The notes: generated from the sequence alone by a model not told the origin. Positions 35,457 through 45,746 are shown, counted from the first letter of the stretch. The stretch is DNA of 64,000 nucleotides from Lutibacter sp. (GCA_030683995.1 JAUXPH010000013.1:62001-126000), one strand, 5' to 3'. Numbers and translations are program-made.

Positions 35457-36203
35457 TTAGTAAGATTTTAACAACATTTCGCCTCCGTCAAATTCACCAT
35501 AAGTAAAATGCACAATCCAATCGCCGGTATTGATGTATTTTGAATTTGGAGAAAGTGGAATTTCAAGCGGCAAATGACGGTGTCCAAACACAAAATAATC
35601 ATAGTGTTTCTCGGTTAATTTCATTTTGGCGTATTGCACCAGCCACTCATTTTCTTCCCCCAAAAACTTGACATCCTCCGCTCCTGAAATTAATTTGTTT
35701 TTTACCGATAAATAATGTGCCACTCGAATGCCGACATCAGGATGAAGCCATTTAAAAAACCATTTGGAAACCGGATTGGTGAACACTTTTTTCATTCTTT
35801 TATAGCCTTTGTCTTCAGGGCCTAAACCATCTCCGTGGCCTATAAAAAATGATTTTCCGTTAAGAATAAATTCTTTTGGTTGGTGATATGTGGGAATATT
35901 CAGTTCTTTTTGAAAATAATCGTGCATCCAAAGGTCGTGGTTACCGACAAAAAAGTGAATTTCAATTCCCTGGTCGCTTAATTCGGCCAATTTTCCCAAA
36001 ACGCGCACAAAACCTTTTGGAACGGCTTGTGAGTATTCAAACCAAAAATCGAATAAATCGCCTAAAAGAAAAAGTACATCCGCATCTTTTTTGATGAAAT
36101 CCAACCAATTTACAAATTTTTGTTCCCGAATTTTACTTGCTTCAACATTGGGTGCACCAAAATGTTGGTCGGAAGCAAAATATATTTTTTTATTGGTCGT
36201 CAA
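35457..36203 (-). CDS. lpxH: UDP-2,3-diacylglucosamine diphosphatase
   Basis: LpxH splits UDP-2,3-diacylglucosamine to lipid X and UMP in lipid A synthesis, working at the inner-membrane face. The 248-residue protein shows all five metallophosphatase motifs: DQHFG, GDLFDFW, GNHD, GHGDG and GHRH. The length and the PVSKWFFKWLHPDVG segment fit LpxH. The next gene upstream is an S41 protease, 35 bases away, so they may share a transcript. Confidence 0.9.
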   Translation of the reverse strand: MTTNKKIYFASDQHFGAPNVEASKIREQKFVNWLDFIKKDADVLFLLGDLFDFWFEYSQAVPKGFVRVLGKLAELSDQGIEIHFFVGNHDLWMHDYFQKELNIPTYHQPKEFILNGKSFFIGHGDGLGPEDKGYKRMKKVFTNPVSKWFFKWLHPDVGIRVAHYLSVKNKLISGAEDVKFLGEENEWLVQYAKMKLTEKHYDYFVFGHRHLPLEIPLSPNSKYINTGDWIVHFTYGEFDGGEMLLKSY

Positions 36204-36238
36204 AATTTAAACACGTTCGTTATAATTAATTTAAATAG

Positions 36239-37867
36239 TTACTGATTTTTGCTGTCCAGCTCAATCACTTTTAAAATCATATTGTCTTTTTTCTGGGTAA
36301 TAATAAAATAGCCTGTTTCATCAAATAAATTCCGGGCCATAATTGCTTTAAAATAGCGTTTTAAATCTTCTCTGGCTGCTGACGGAATTGGAAAATTTAT
36401 ATCCAGCTCTCTAATATATTGGTTGAATATTTTGTCGTTTTTATCGAAGTTTTCAACAAAATCATACAATTCCCATTTGTTCATTTCTTTTCGATTGTTG
36501 TCGATATATTTAAATATAAACGGATTCAACTCACTGTATAACAAATTATTGAAGGTGCTTAGCGTGTCTATTGAAACAAAAACATCAGGGATTATTCCAC
36601 CGCCGCCATAAACGATTTTCCCTTTTGGCGTTTTATATTTTAAAGAGTCTATAACTTTAATGCTGTCTCTTGAAAGCAGTTCGCCATTGTGAATTCTCTC
36701 CAAATAATCATTGTTATATTTATTGTTGTCGGTGTGGCTATAAGGTTTTTGGATTGACCTGCCTGTTGGTGTGTAATATCTTGCCGTTGTAAGTCTAACC
36801 GCCGATCCGTCACCTAAATTCATTTCCTGTTGCACCAATCCTTTTCCAAACGAGCGGCGGCCAACAATGGTGCCTTTGTCATTATCCTGAAGCGCCCCTG
36901 CAACAATTTCACTTGCAGAAGCAGAATTTTGGTCAATTAACACAAATATTTTACCGTGTTCAAAATCGCCTTTATCGGTTGAAAATGATTTATCTACCGC
37001 GCCATTTTTGCTTTTGGTGAATACAATTAATTTACCATCCTCTAAAAATTCATCCACAATCATATTGGCAATGTCCATATAACCTCCCGGATTTCCGCGT
37101 AAATCCAGCGCCAAAGAAGTCATTCCTTTTCCAATGAGCTCATCCAATGCCTTTTTAAATTCCTGGTAAGTGGTTCTGGCAAAACGATCGACTTTAATGT
37201 ATCCCAAAGTATTGTTGATCATATAATGTGCTGATACACTTGTGATTGAAACATCACCACGTGTAATTGGAAAATTTAATATTTTATTTGTTGAACGTCT
37301 GTAAACCTTTACATTGACTTTGGTATCTGGCTCACCTTTAAGCGCTTTCATCACCGCATCGCTCATTTTTCTGTTGCCTTCAATCGTTCCGCGTTCAATT
37401 TCAGTAAAACCGGCTTTTTTCATCAGACTTTTACCAAACAAAGTGTCTTTATTTGCGATAATAATTCTGTCTCCGGCTTTTATTCCCGCTTTTTCACTTG
37501 GACCGCCTTTAATGACGCCACTCACTGCCACAGAATCGTCGTGCATAATAAAACTTACCCCAATTCCTGCAAATTTTCCCTGCATACTTTCTGTAACGCG
37601 CTGCAATTCGTCTTTTGGAATATAAACAGAATGCGGGTCTAATTTTGCCAACATCGTAGTTATGGCATCATCCAGCAAACTATCTGTATTTACTTTATCA
37701 ACATAATCATACTGAATGAAATTTATCAATCGTTTTATTTTAGCTTCATTGGAATTGGTGCTGAATAAAACCGATTTGTTTTTAAAGTTAAAAGTGCTGC
37801 CAATAAATATCCCTGCGGCTATGGCAACACCAATAATTAAGGGAAAATATACTTTTATTTTTGTCAT
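36239..37867 (-). CDS. S41 family C-terminal processing protease
   Basis: The 542-residue protein has an N-terminal signal anchor (7-27), a PDZ domain (about 95-175; IKGGPSEKAGIKAGDRI) and an S41 peptidase domain with the serine-lysine site in DQNSASASEIVAGALQDN and RRSFGKGLVQQE. It processes or degrades exported proteins from their C-terminus in the periplasm. The extra helical tail (about 440-542) is usual in the Bacteroidota subgroup. Its ATG overlaps by one base the stop of the dCMP deaminase gene. Confidence 0.92.
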   Translation of the reverse strand: MTKIKVYFPLIIGVAIAAGIFIGSTFNFKNKSVLFSTNSNEAKIKRLINFIQYDYVDKVNTDSLLDDAITTMLAKLDPHSVYIPKDELQRVTESMQGKFAGIGVSFIMHDDSVAVSGVIKGGPSEKAGIKAGDRIIIANKDTLFGKSLMKKAGFTEIERGTIEGNRKMSDAVMKALKGEPDTKVNVKVYRRSTNKILNFPITRGDVSITSVSAHYMINNTLGYIKVDRFARTTYQEFKKALDELIGKGMTSLALDLRGNPGGYMDIANMIVDEFLEDGKLIVFTKSKNGAVDKSFSTDKGDFEHGKIFVLIDQNSASASEIVAGALQDNDKGTIVGRRSFGKGLVQQEMNLGDGSAVRLTTARYYTPTGRSIQKPYSHTDNNKYNNDYLERIHNGELLSRDSIKVIDSLKYKTPKGKIVYGGGGIIPDVFVSIDTLSTFNNLLYSELNPFIFKYIDNNRKEMNKWELYDFVENFDKNDKIFNQYIRELDINFPIPSAAREDLKRYFKAIMARNLFDETGYFIITQKKDNMILKVIELDSKNQ

Positions 37868-38289
37868 TATAAATTTTTAAGATGGGTAAGTTCAACGCCT
37901 GCTTTTTCTAAAAACTCCAAGCCCATTTCATCTTTATAGGCATTGGCGTAAACCACTCTTTTTATTCCTGATTGATGTATTAATTTACTGCATTCTTTAC
38001 AAGGCGACATTGTAATGTACAAGGTTGAATCTTTGCATGATTGTGTTGAAGCCGCCACTTTTAATATGGCATTTGCTTCGGCATGCAACACATACCACTT
38101 TGTATCACCAGCTTTATCTTCACACGGATTTTCAAAACCCGTTGGCGTACCGTTAAAACCGTCGGAAATAATCATTCGGTCTTTCACAATTAATGCGCCC
38201 ACTTGTTTTCTTTCGCAATATGATAATTTTGACCACTCAAATGCCATTCGCATATAGGCTTGGTCGTATTTTAATTGTTTCTTGTTCAT
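37867..38289 (-). CDS. dCMP deaminase family protein
   Basis: The 140-residue enzyme has the zinc-binding motifs HAEANAI (His and catalytic Glu) and PCKEC (two Cys) of the cytidine/deoxycytidylate deaminase family. The CERKQVGALIVKD stretch and FNGTPTGFENPCED segment match dCMP deaminases, which supply dUMP for thymidylate synthesis. Length fits. Coupled to the S41 protease gene by a one-base overlap. Confidence 0.88.
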   Translation of the reverse strand: MNKKQLKYDQAYMRMAFEWSKLSYCERKQVGALIVKDRMIISDGFNGTPTGFENPCEDKAGDTKWYVLHAEANAILKVAASTQSCKDSTLYITMSPCKECSKLIHQSGIKRVVYANAYKDEMGLEFLEKAGVELTHLKNL

Positions 38290-38345
38290 AAATTTTTAAG
38301 CGTTTTCAAAAGTACTAAGATTCTAATAAACTCTACGTTAATTTT

Positions 38346-38933
38346 TTACCAAAATATGGACGCTTTTAGGATTGGCAAAACCAAACCGATCACTATGGAT
38401 GAGATGATCAAAATCCAGTCGCGCTTCGGAAATCGGAAAACGGTTTGAAAAATAAGTCCGATTATTAGAATTGCAATCACCACAATTAATTGAGCAAGTT
38501 CAATTCCAAGGGCAAATTCCAACAGCGGAATTAATTTTTGGGTTGAACTGCCTATCAATATCTTAAAATAACCGGAGAATCCGAGTCCGTGAATCAATCC
38601 AAAAAACAGCGCAAAAAATAAATTGGTGTTTGTTTTTGCCAGTTTTGTTGCATTTTTTGCAAAAAATACATTCACCAAAGCGGTAATCAAAATGGTAACG
38701 GGAATTAAAAATTCAATCCAGTTTTGACTTATTGACACTATTTTATAGGCCGATAAAATAAGGGAAAGCGTGTGCCCAATGGTAAACAATGTAATGAGCC
38801 ACAATATTTTTTGCCAATTTTTAAAATCGTATATCACCACCAAAGCTATCAAAAAAAGCACGTGATCATAGGCATTCCAATCCAACACATGAAAAAGCCC
38901 CTCTTTAAGAAAGAACATAAAATTATCCATCAA
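38346..38933 (-). CDS. HupE/UreJ family membrane protein
   Basis: The 195-residue product has six or seven transmembrane helices and the histidine-bearing segments of the HupE/UreJ family: FHVLDWNAYDHVLFL at the start, FTIGHTLSLIL and LIHGLGFSGYF. Family members are proposed nickel or metal transporters tied to hydrogenase or urease, but neither enzyme is nearby. In Bacteroidota such orphan copies are common. Two ATGs in a row leave a one-residue uncertainty. Confidence 0.8.
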   Translation of the reverse strand: MMDNFMFFLKEGLFHVLDWNAYDHVLFLIALVVIYDFKNWQKILWLITLFTIGHTLSLILSAYKIVSISQNWIEFLIPVTILITALVNVFFAKNATKLAKTNTNLFFALFFGLIHGLGFSGYFKILIGSSTQKLIPLLEFALGIELAQLIVVIAILIIGLIFQTVFRFPKRDWILIISSIVIGLVLPILKASIFW

Positions 38934-38982
38934 ATATATTTATTATTTAAGCCCAAATATAGAAAAATTTGTTGCCCAATAA

Positions 38983-40488
38983 CTATACCTTGAACCAATT
39001 ATTTACCAGTTCGTTTTCAATTGGTTTGGCGGTTTTATGCGTAAACTCGTTTTTTATGGCATCATATTGATAATCATTGCGCCATTCTTCAATATTTTCG
39101 GCAACTTGTTTGATGCTTTCGCAAACATAAAGTATTTCTTCATTGGTAATTGTTGGGTGAATGGACATGCGAATCCATCCCGGCCTTTCAACCAAACATC
39201 CTTCACTAATTTTTTCTTCAATACTTCTTGATGTTTGCTGATCAACATGCAACAAAAAGTGGCCATAAGTTCCGGCGCAAGAGCAACCTCCACGGGTTTG
39301 GATGCCAAATCGATCGTTCAACAATTTAACGATTAAATTAAAATGCGCATTTTCAATAAAAAAAGAAAAAACGCCCAATCGGTCTTTATGCTGTCCGGCC
39401 AATAGTTGAAGATTCGGAATTTTAGCCAGTTTTTCAAACACCAAATCAATCATTTCGTGTTCACGCGCCAAAATATTTTTAACACCCATTTTTTCTTTCA
39501 GCTGAATGGCCAAAGCAATTTTGATGGTTTGTAAAAAACCAGGCGTGCCGCCGTCTTCACGGGTTTCAATGTCATCAATATAATCGTGGTTTCCCCAAGG
39601 ATTTGTGTAGTTAACCGTTCCGCCGCCCGGATTGTCGGGAACCATATTTTTATACAATTTTTTGTTGAAAATCAGCACGCCCAATGATCCCGGACCGCCT
39701 AAAAATTTGTGCGGTGAAAAGAAAATGGCGTCTAAATAGGCTTCTTCATCATCGGGATGCATATTTATTTCAACATACGGCGCCGAACAGGCAAAATCCA
39801 CAAAACACAATCCGCCATAATGGTGAATCATTTTTGCGATTTTATGATAATCGGTCACAATGCCCGTTACGTTGGAACAAGCAGTTACAGAAGCAATTTT
39901 TATGGGTCGGTCTTTATATTGAATTAAAAGTTTTTCAAAACTGTCAAAACACATCAAACCCGATTCCTGGCAAGGAATAATTTCAACATCGGCGATGGTT
40001 TCCAGCCAAGAAGTTTGGTTGGAATGGTGTTCCATATGTGTTATAAATACGATAGGTTTTATAGCTGAAGGAATTTTAGCGTATTTTTTTATGTTTTCTG
40101 ACACTTTCAGCCCTAAAATACGCTGAAACTTGTTGATAACCCCTGTCATTCCAGTTCCGGAAGTGATTAATACATCTTCTGCAGTTGCTTTTACATGATC
40201 TTTAATAATTGATCTCGCTTTATGGTAAGCGATGGTCATTGCAGACCCTGTGACGGAAGTTTCGGTATGCGTATTGGCCACAAACGGACCAAATTCATTG
40301 AGTAATTTCTCTTCTATGGGGCGGTACAATCTGCCGCTGGCGGTCCAATCGGTATAAATAATTTTCTTTTTACCGTAAGGCGACTCAAATATTTGGTCAA
40401 CGCCAACAATGTGCTTTCTGAATTGTTGAAAATAGGTTTCTAGTTCAGAAGGTTGATTTTGTTTTTCGATTGCTGGTTTTGTTGACAT
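38983..40488 (-). CDS. Aminotransferase class V-fold PLP enzyme
   Basis: The 501-residue protein has the class V fold with the PLP-binding lysine in FFSPHKFLGGPGSLG and the DFACSAPYVEI segment. RGGCSCAGTYGHFLL resembles the cysteine-bearing loop of cysteine desulfurases, but the protein is about 90 residues longer than SufS and no suf genes are near, so I keep the general name. A large family of such enzymes occurs in Bacteroidota without assigned substrate. It begins 20 bases after the dsbD stop. Confidence 0.82.
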   Translation of the reverse strand: MSTKPAIEKQNQPSELETYFQQFRKHIVGVDQIFESPYGKKKIIYTDWTASGRLYRPIEEKLLNEFGPFVANTHTETSVTGSAMTIAYHKARSIIKDHVKATAEDVLITSGTGMTGVINKFQRILGLKVSENIKKYAKIPSAIKPIVFITHMEHHSNQTSWLETIADVEIIPCQESGLMCFDSFEKLLIQYKDRPIKIASVTACSNVTGIVTDYHKIAKMIHHYGGLCFVDFACSAPYVEINMHPDDEEAYLDAIFFSPHKFLGGPGSLGVLIFNKKLYKNMVPDNPGGGTVNYTNPWGNHDYIDDIETREDGGTPGFLQTIKIALAIQLKEKMGVKNILAREHEMIDLVFEKLAKIPNLQLLAGQHKDRLGVFSFFIENAHFNLIVKLLNDRFGIQTRGGCSCAGTYGHFLLHVDQQTSRSIEEKISEGCLVERPGWIRMSIHPTITNEEILYVCESIKQVAENIEEWRNDYQYDAIKNEFTHKTAKPIENELVNNWFKV

Positions 40489-40508
40489 CCCTATTGAAAA
40501 ATATTCAT

Positions 40509-42551
40509 TTATTTAAAATTTGCGATTCCTTTTTTCAGCCAATCGTGATATTCTTCCACATTTGGCGTATAAGCAACAGGTTCATTTAAATTTTCTTCAT
40601 TATGATCCATCAAAACATAAAATGGCTGCGCGTTGGCTCCGTATCTTATAATTTGGAATTCGCTCCATTTTTGTCCGATATATTTTAACTTTTTCCCCGG
40701 ACGTAATTTGGATTCAATTTCTTCGCCATTGGCAAGCGGTCTTTTATCATCTACATACAACGAAATTAACACCACATCGTTTTTAAGAATTGGAAGAATC
40801 TCATCTTTTGGCCAAACATTTTGCTCCATTTTTCGGCAATTTACACAGGCGTGTCCCGTAAAATCAATCATCACCGGCTTATTCACTTTTTTGGCATAGG
40901 CCAAGCCTTTTTCATAATCGTTAAAAGCCAAAATATTGTGAGGCGGCATTAAATGTGCGCCATCGGGTATTTCTGCTCTTTCTCCGGATGGCATGCCACT
41001 ATTCATTCTAGAAAATCCGACTCCGTAGGGCGATTCACTGTAATGTTGCGCGGGCGGAAAAGCACTGATTAAATTTAAAGGTGCGCCCCACAATCCGGGA
41101 ATCATATAGATGGCAAATGCCAAGGAAAGCATTCCCAAACTGAGTCTTCCAACCGAAATATGCGTCAAAGGAGAATCGTGCGGCAATTGAATTTTTCCAA
41201 AAAGATAGAAAGCCAAAGCCAAAAATATGGTGATCCAAATGGCTAAGAAAACTTCTCTTTCCAGCCAATGAAGCTGCAACACCAAATCGGCATTCGATAA
41301 AAATTTAAACGCCAAAGCCAATTCCAAAAACCCCAACACCACTTTTACGGTATTTAACCAGCCACCCGATTTTGGCAATGAATTTAACCAACCCGGAAAA
41401 GCGGCAAACAACGCAAACGGTATTGCCAATGCCAAGGAGAATCCGAGCATTCCTATAATTGGACCAATTTGATTTCCACCGGCGGCAGCTTCAACCAATA
41501 AAGTTCCAACAATGGGTCCGGTACAGGAAAATGAAACAATGGCCAAAGCCAAAGCCATAAAAAATATCCCAATAATGCCTCCTCTATCTGCTTGCGCATC
41601 CACTTTTGTTCCCCAAGAACTTGGCAAAACGATTTCAAAAGCGCCCAAAAAAGACACCGCAAAAACAACCAGCAATAAGAAGAAAATTATGTTAAACCAA
41701 ACATTTGTAGAGAGCGCATTTAAGGCATCGGCGCCAAAAATAAAGCTTACCAGCAAGCCCAAAAGCACATAAATAATCACAATGGAAATTCCGTAGATAA
41801 TGGCATTCCTTACTCCTTCGGCCTTGCTTTTGCTTTGTTTTGTAAAAAAACTTACGGTCATAGGAATCATAGGAAATACGCACGGCGTTAAAAGAGCCGC
41901 AAATCCCGAAAAGAATGCGATGATAAATATGGTTAACAAACTTTTATTGGATGTTTTATTGCTGTTTTTTGCAGCTTTTACGGCAATATCAGCATTATTT
42001 TGGTCAATAGGAGTTGGGGAAATTATTGCATGATCCTTAGTTTCTACAGATGTTACTGCGGGAACTACTTTGTCATTATTGGCATTCACAATTGCCGCAT
42101 TTGCAGGAATTAGAAATGCCAAATCTATTTCAGTAGGCGGCAAACAACTGGCATCGTCACACACCATAAATTCAACTGTTCCGGCAATTTTAAATGATTT
42201 ATCCGACAGAACTTTTATTCGTTGTTTAAACGTTGCTTTATTTTCAAAATACTTAATTTGCATCTCAAAAACAGGGTCGTAACTGCTAACGCCTTTTTCT
42301 TCGGTTGTTTTTCCGATTAACTTAAAATCCGGACTTGTTTTAAACGAAAAAGAGGTGGGTATTGGTCCATCGGCAGGAACGTTTTGCGAATATAAATGCC
42401 ACTTCGCTTCAATAGTTGCGGTTACAATTAAATCGTATTCTGTTTCTGAAATTTTTTGTGTTGAAGTTGACCACTTTACCGGGTCGTGAATTTGGGCAAA
42501 ACTTGAATTGACTAGCGCAAAAAACGCCAAAAGGAAAAATATTTTTTTCAT
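40509..42551 (-). CDS. dsbD: Thiol:disulfide interchange protein DsbD
   Basis: DsbD carries electrons from cytoplasmic thioredoxin to periplasmic thiol proteins. The 680-residue protein has a signal peptide and N-terminal domain (20-160; the VCDDASCLPP cysteines), a multi-helix membrane core (about 205-470; ALLTPCVFPMIPMTV, SCTGPIVGTLL) and a C-terminal thioredoxin domain with the CVNC pair at Cys569/Cys572. All three redox pairs are therefore visible. Its 5' leader is a repeat shared with the batD-like gene. Confidence 0.93.
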   Translation of the reverse strand: MKKIFFLLAFFALVNSSFAQIHDPVKWSTSTQKISETEYDLIVTATIEAKWHLYSQNVPADGPIPTSFSFKTSPDFKLIGKTTEEKGVSSYDPVFEMQIKYFENKATFKQRIKVLSDKSFKIAGTVEFMVCDDASCLPPTEIDLAFLIPANAAIVNANNDKVVPAVTSVETKDHAIISPTPIDQNNADIAVKAAKNSNKTSNKSLLTIFIIAFFSGFAALLTPCVFPMIPMTVSFFTKQSKSKAEGVRNAIIYGISIVIIYVLLGLLVSFIFGADALNALSTNVWFNIIFFLLLVVFAVSFLGAFEIVLPSSWGTKVDAQADRGGIIGIFFMALALAIVSFSCTGPIVGTLLVEAAAGGNQIGPIIGMLGFSLALAIPFALFAAFPGWLNSLPKSGGWLNTVKVVLGFLELALAFKFLSNADLVLQLHWLEREVFLAIWITIFLALAFYLFGKIQLPHDSPLTHISVGRLSLGMLSLAFAIYMIPGLWGAPLNLISAFPPAQHYSESPYGVGFSRMNSGMPSGERAEIPDGAHLMPPHNILAFNDYEKGLAYAKKVNKPVMIDFTGHACVNCRKMEQNVWPKDEILPILKNDVVLISLYVDDKRPLANGEEIESKLRPGKKLKYIGQKWSEFQIIRYGANAQPFYVLMDHNEENLNEPVAYTPNVEEYHDWLKKGIANFK

Positions 42552-42639
42552 CTGTTTAAATTTTATTTTTTAGCTGTAACAGATGCTGTTCGCCATTAAT
42601 CATTCCTTTGTGTGTTAAAATTTGTAATGCTCGTTTCAT
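42552..42639 (-). repeat. Leader repeat, copy B, directly before dsbD
   Basis: This is the second copy of the leader found before the batD-like gene. Here ATGAAACGAGC opens a 27-codon frame (MKRALQILTHKG, then MINGEQHLLQ) whose TAA is four bases before the dsbD ATG. In copy A the frame is broken, so a coding role is not shared. The repeat reaches the start codon in both places. Confidence 0.75.
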
Positions 42640-42935
42640 ATTAAAAGCTTGGTTTCTTTTATAAGAATTTTCAAAAATAAACAATATTAATCAGTAAGTC
42701 GTTTTATAATCGTTTTTCCCTTATTTCAGGTTGTTAAATTTTTCTTAATTAGTTATTATTTTGCATTTGCATTAAAGCTTCAAAAATAATTTTAGCCCAT
42801 TCGCAATAAAAAATAATTCCCATTTTTAGTAAAAGACTAAAAGCAATTATTCAGGAATAATTTGTAATTTGCTCGAGTCATTCCATTTTCTGTAAGATTT
42901 GCTTTTGCACAAAATAATGTCGTTTAAAATTATTT
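42640..42935. other. AT-rich divergent region between dsbD and the PUL regulator
   Basis: No gene seen. It must hold the dsbD promoter (minus strand) and the regulator promoter (plus strand); several partial TATTTTG and TAATTTG boxes occur but none is a clean match. Confidence 0.35.
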
Positions 42936-45746
42936 ATGAGGTTCGCCAATAACATAAAATTTAACTTTTGTTTTCTGATTGCTGTTTTAATATCTCAGCT
43001 TATTCATTCACAATATGCGCATTATTTAAATAATTATACGCTCTATGAATACAAGGCAGGCAATCAAAATTGGGACATTGCAAAATCTGCCGACGGGAAT
43101 TTATTTGTGGCGAATAACAACGGACTTTTGGAGTTTGACGGGTTAAATTGGAATTTATGGGAAATGCCCAATAAAACCACCATTCGCTCATTGCTGGTTT
43201 ATCAAAATAAAATTTACGTGGGCTCGTATGAGGAGTTTGGCTATTTCTCAAGAAACAACAAAGGCGCGTTAAAATACACTTCCCTGCTAAGTGCCCACAA
43301 GAAAATAAACGTCTCTAAAGATGAAGAATATTGGCAAATAGTTTTGTTAGGCGATGCAGTGGTATTTCGATCTTTTTTAAATATCCATATTTATAAAGAT
43401 GGGAAAATTACCTCGCACAACTTGTCGGGCACCATTATGACTTGCGATGTTATCAATGAAAAATTATATGTCGCTACTTTAGACAACGGTATTTTTGTGC
43501 TTGAAAATCAACAGTTAAAGCCTTTCTTTTATGCTGAAAAATTAAAAAATTCCAAGATTATTTCAGTCACGGCAAAAAACGATGCCCAGTTATTAATAAA
43601 CACCGCTTTGGATGGTTCCTTTTTGTTGGACAATAACAACCTAATTCCTTGGCAAACCGAGATCAATCAAATTGTTAAAAAGCACCAGCTTAACAAATTT
43701 ACACAACTGCCAAATGGGAACATGCTTTTTGGCACCATAAAAAACGGAATTTATATCACGGATAACTCCGGCAAAATCCTATTCAACATCAACAAAGAAA
43801 CCGGACTTATAAACAATACCGTTTTGGGACAATTTGTTTCCGAAAACAATGAACTATGGCTGGGATTGGATAACGGAATTGCCTTTGTTGATTTGAATAC
43901 GCCCAATTATTTTTACAATGATATTTCTGGCAAGCTAGGTGCTGTTTATGATATCATCAGTTATAAAAACACCATTTATATTGGCAGCAATACCGGTTTG
44001 TATTTTATTGATGCTGACGGCAATTTACAATTTATTGAAGGTTCCCAAGGTCAGGTTTGGAACTTAAAAGAGATAGACGGCGATTTGATTTGCGGGCATA
44101 ATAATGGCACTTATCTGGTTATAAATAACTCCTTAAAACTTATTTCGGGCTATACCGGCGGCTGGGTTATAAACAAAGTGCCAGAACAAAAAAACACTTA
44201 CGTTCAGGGAACTTATGCCGGTTTGGTGAGCTTTAAAAAAATAAATGGCGAATGGCAGGTAAAACATTTGGGGAAAACCACCATCCCTGCACGATTTCTG
44301 GTTTTTGAAGATGAACATACCGCATGGATATCACATGCAAACAAGGGTTTGTACCGCGTTAAGTTTGATAAAAATTATGAGACAATTACTGAAATTAAAG
44401 ATTACAATAAAAAAGGACTTTGGTCCGATTATTTTGTGCGAATTTACAAACTCAAAAACACCATTGCTTTTCACACCATAAAAGGCTGGCAAAATTATGA
44501 AACACTCATAGACAGCATTGTTCCCTACAATTTATTAAATGAAAAAATTGGCAAACAAGGATATATCATTTCCGAAGAAAACATTCCAGAAATTGCCTAT
44601 AAAACAGAAAATTCCATCACTTTTGGTTCCTTTTTAAGTGAGTCAGAAAACATTTTAATTCCGAATAAATACTTCAAAAAAAGACTTATAACCGGTTATG
44701 AAAATATTTCTAAAATTAACGATTCAACTTTTGCCCTTAATTTATATGATGGATTTATGTTTATTGATGCGGCCAAATTTTCAATAAAAGAAACCTTAAA
44801 AAAACCAATACTTGCTAAAATAATCATTAACAATCAAGCCATCGCGCTTGATACAACCGAAATTTCACTCCCATTTCGAAACAATACAATTGCCATATCC
44901 GTAAGTTCTCCGTTTTCCAAAGACCATAGTTTTGAGTATAAACTTTCAAGTCTGCATTTAAATCCGCCCTGGACTGAATCTAAAAACGGTATAATAGAAT
45001 TTTCAAATCTTTCTGACGGAACTTATCTTTTAACCATAAGAACCGTTGGTTACAACAAAGAAAAATCGCCTGTTTTATCTTTGGAATTTACCGTTTTATC
45101 ACCTTGGTATAAAGGTACCACCGGATTTATTATTTATGCCTTTATATTTATTATTGCCGCTTTTGTCATTTATCTTCTTTATAAAAAGAAGATAAGAAAA
45201 GAGCAAAAGTTGCTTAAATTGATGTTTGAAGAAGCGCAGAAAAAATTATTGGAAGAACGTAAACAAGAAAGTGAAAAAGAAATTATTAGGCTAAAAAACG
45301 AATCCCTTAAAAATGAAATTAAACTCAAAAGCAAACAGCTGGCAAATACCGCAATGACTTTGGTTAAAAAAAATGAAACATTGTTGCATTTAAAAGATGA
45401 ATTGCTTTCCAATAAAAATAATTTTACCAATCAGTATTCCTTTAAAAAATTCATAAAACAAATAGACAATTCCATTGAACACGTTGATGGATGGGAACTT
45501 TTTGAATACAATTTCAATCAGGTTCATGAAGAGTTTTTTAAACAATTAAAAGCCAGCTTTCCAACTTTAACGCACAAAGATTTGAAAATTTGTGCCTATT
45601 TAAGAATGAATATGAGCAGCAAGGAAATTGCGCCACTGCTAAACATCTCCATTAGAGGTGTTGAAACAAACAGATATCGGCTAAAAATAAAACTCGGCAT
45701 CTCAAAAGAGGGCAGTCTTCGCGGTTTTTTACAAAATTATAATTAA
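42936..45746 (+). CDS. SusR-like membrane-spanning transcriptional regulator of the PUL
   Basis: The 936-residue protein has a signal peptide, a sensor region of propeller repeats (about 30-640, with recurring NGLLEFDG and NGIYITDNSG type segments), a Y_Y_Y-type domain (about 650-720), one transmembrane helix (728-748), a coiled coil rich in Lys/Glu (750-830) and a C-terminal LuxR-type helix-turn-helix (877-925; KEIAPLLNISIRGVETNRYRLKIKLG). There is no histidine-kinase domain. This is the SusR-like layout: binding of a sugar outside controls DNA binding inside. It stands directly before susC, 229 bases away on the same strand. Confidence 0.87.
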   Translation: MRFANNIKFNFCFLIAVLISQLIHSQYAHYLNNYTLYEYKAGNQNWDIAKSADGNLFVANNNGLLEFDGLNWNLWEMPNKTTIRSLLVYQNKIYVGSYEEFGYFSRNNKGALKYTSLLSAHKKINVSKDEEYWQIVLLGDAVVFRSFLNIHIYKDGKITSHNLSGTIMTCDVINEKLYVATLDNGIFVLENQQLKPFFYAEKLKNSKIISVTAKNDAQLLINTALDGSFLLDNNNLIPWQTEINQIVKKHQLNKFTQLPNGNMLFGTIKNGIYITDNSGKILFNINKETGLINNTVLGQFVSENNELWLGLDNGIAFVDLNTPNYFYNDISGKLGAVYDIISYKNTIYIGSNTGLYFIDADGNLQFIEGSQGQVWNLKEIDGDLICGHNNGTYLVINNSLKLISGYTGGWVINKVPEQKNTYVQGTYAGLVSFKKINGEWQVKHLGKTTIPARFLVFEDEHTAWISHANKGLYRVKFDKNYETITEIKDYNKKGLWSDYFVRIYKLKNTIAFHTIKGWQNYETLIDSIVPYNLLNEKIGKQGYIISEENIPEIAYKTENSITFGSFLSESENILIPNKYFKKRLITGYENISKINDSTFALNLYDGFMFIDAAKFSIKETLKKPILAKIIINNQAIALDTTEISLPFRNNTIAISVSSPFSKDHSFEYKLSSLHLNPPWTESKNGIIEFSNLSDGTYLLTIRTVGYNKEKSPVLSLEFTVLSPWYKGTTGFIIYAFIFIIAAFVIYLLYKKKIRKEQKLLKLMFEEAQKKLLEERKQESEKEIIRLKNESLKNEIKLKSKQLANTAMTLVKKNETLLHLKDELLSNKNNFTNQYSFKKFIKQIDNSIEHVDGWELFEYNFNQVHEEFFKQLKASFPTLTHKDLKICAYLRMNMSSKEIAPLLNISIRGVETNRYRLKIKLGISKEGSLRGFLQNYN

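Noticed and set aside
38983-40488. SufS cysteine desulfurase
   Set aside because: The RGGCSCAG loop is similar, but the protein is about 90 residues too long and no suf genes are near, so only the class V fold is claimed.
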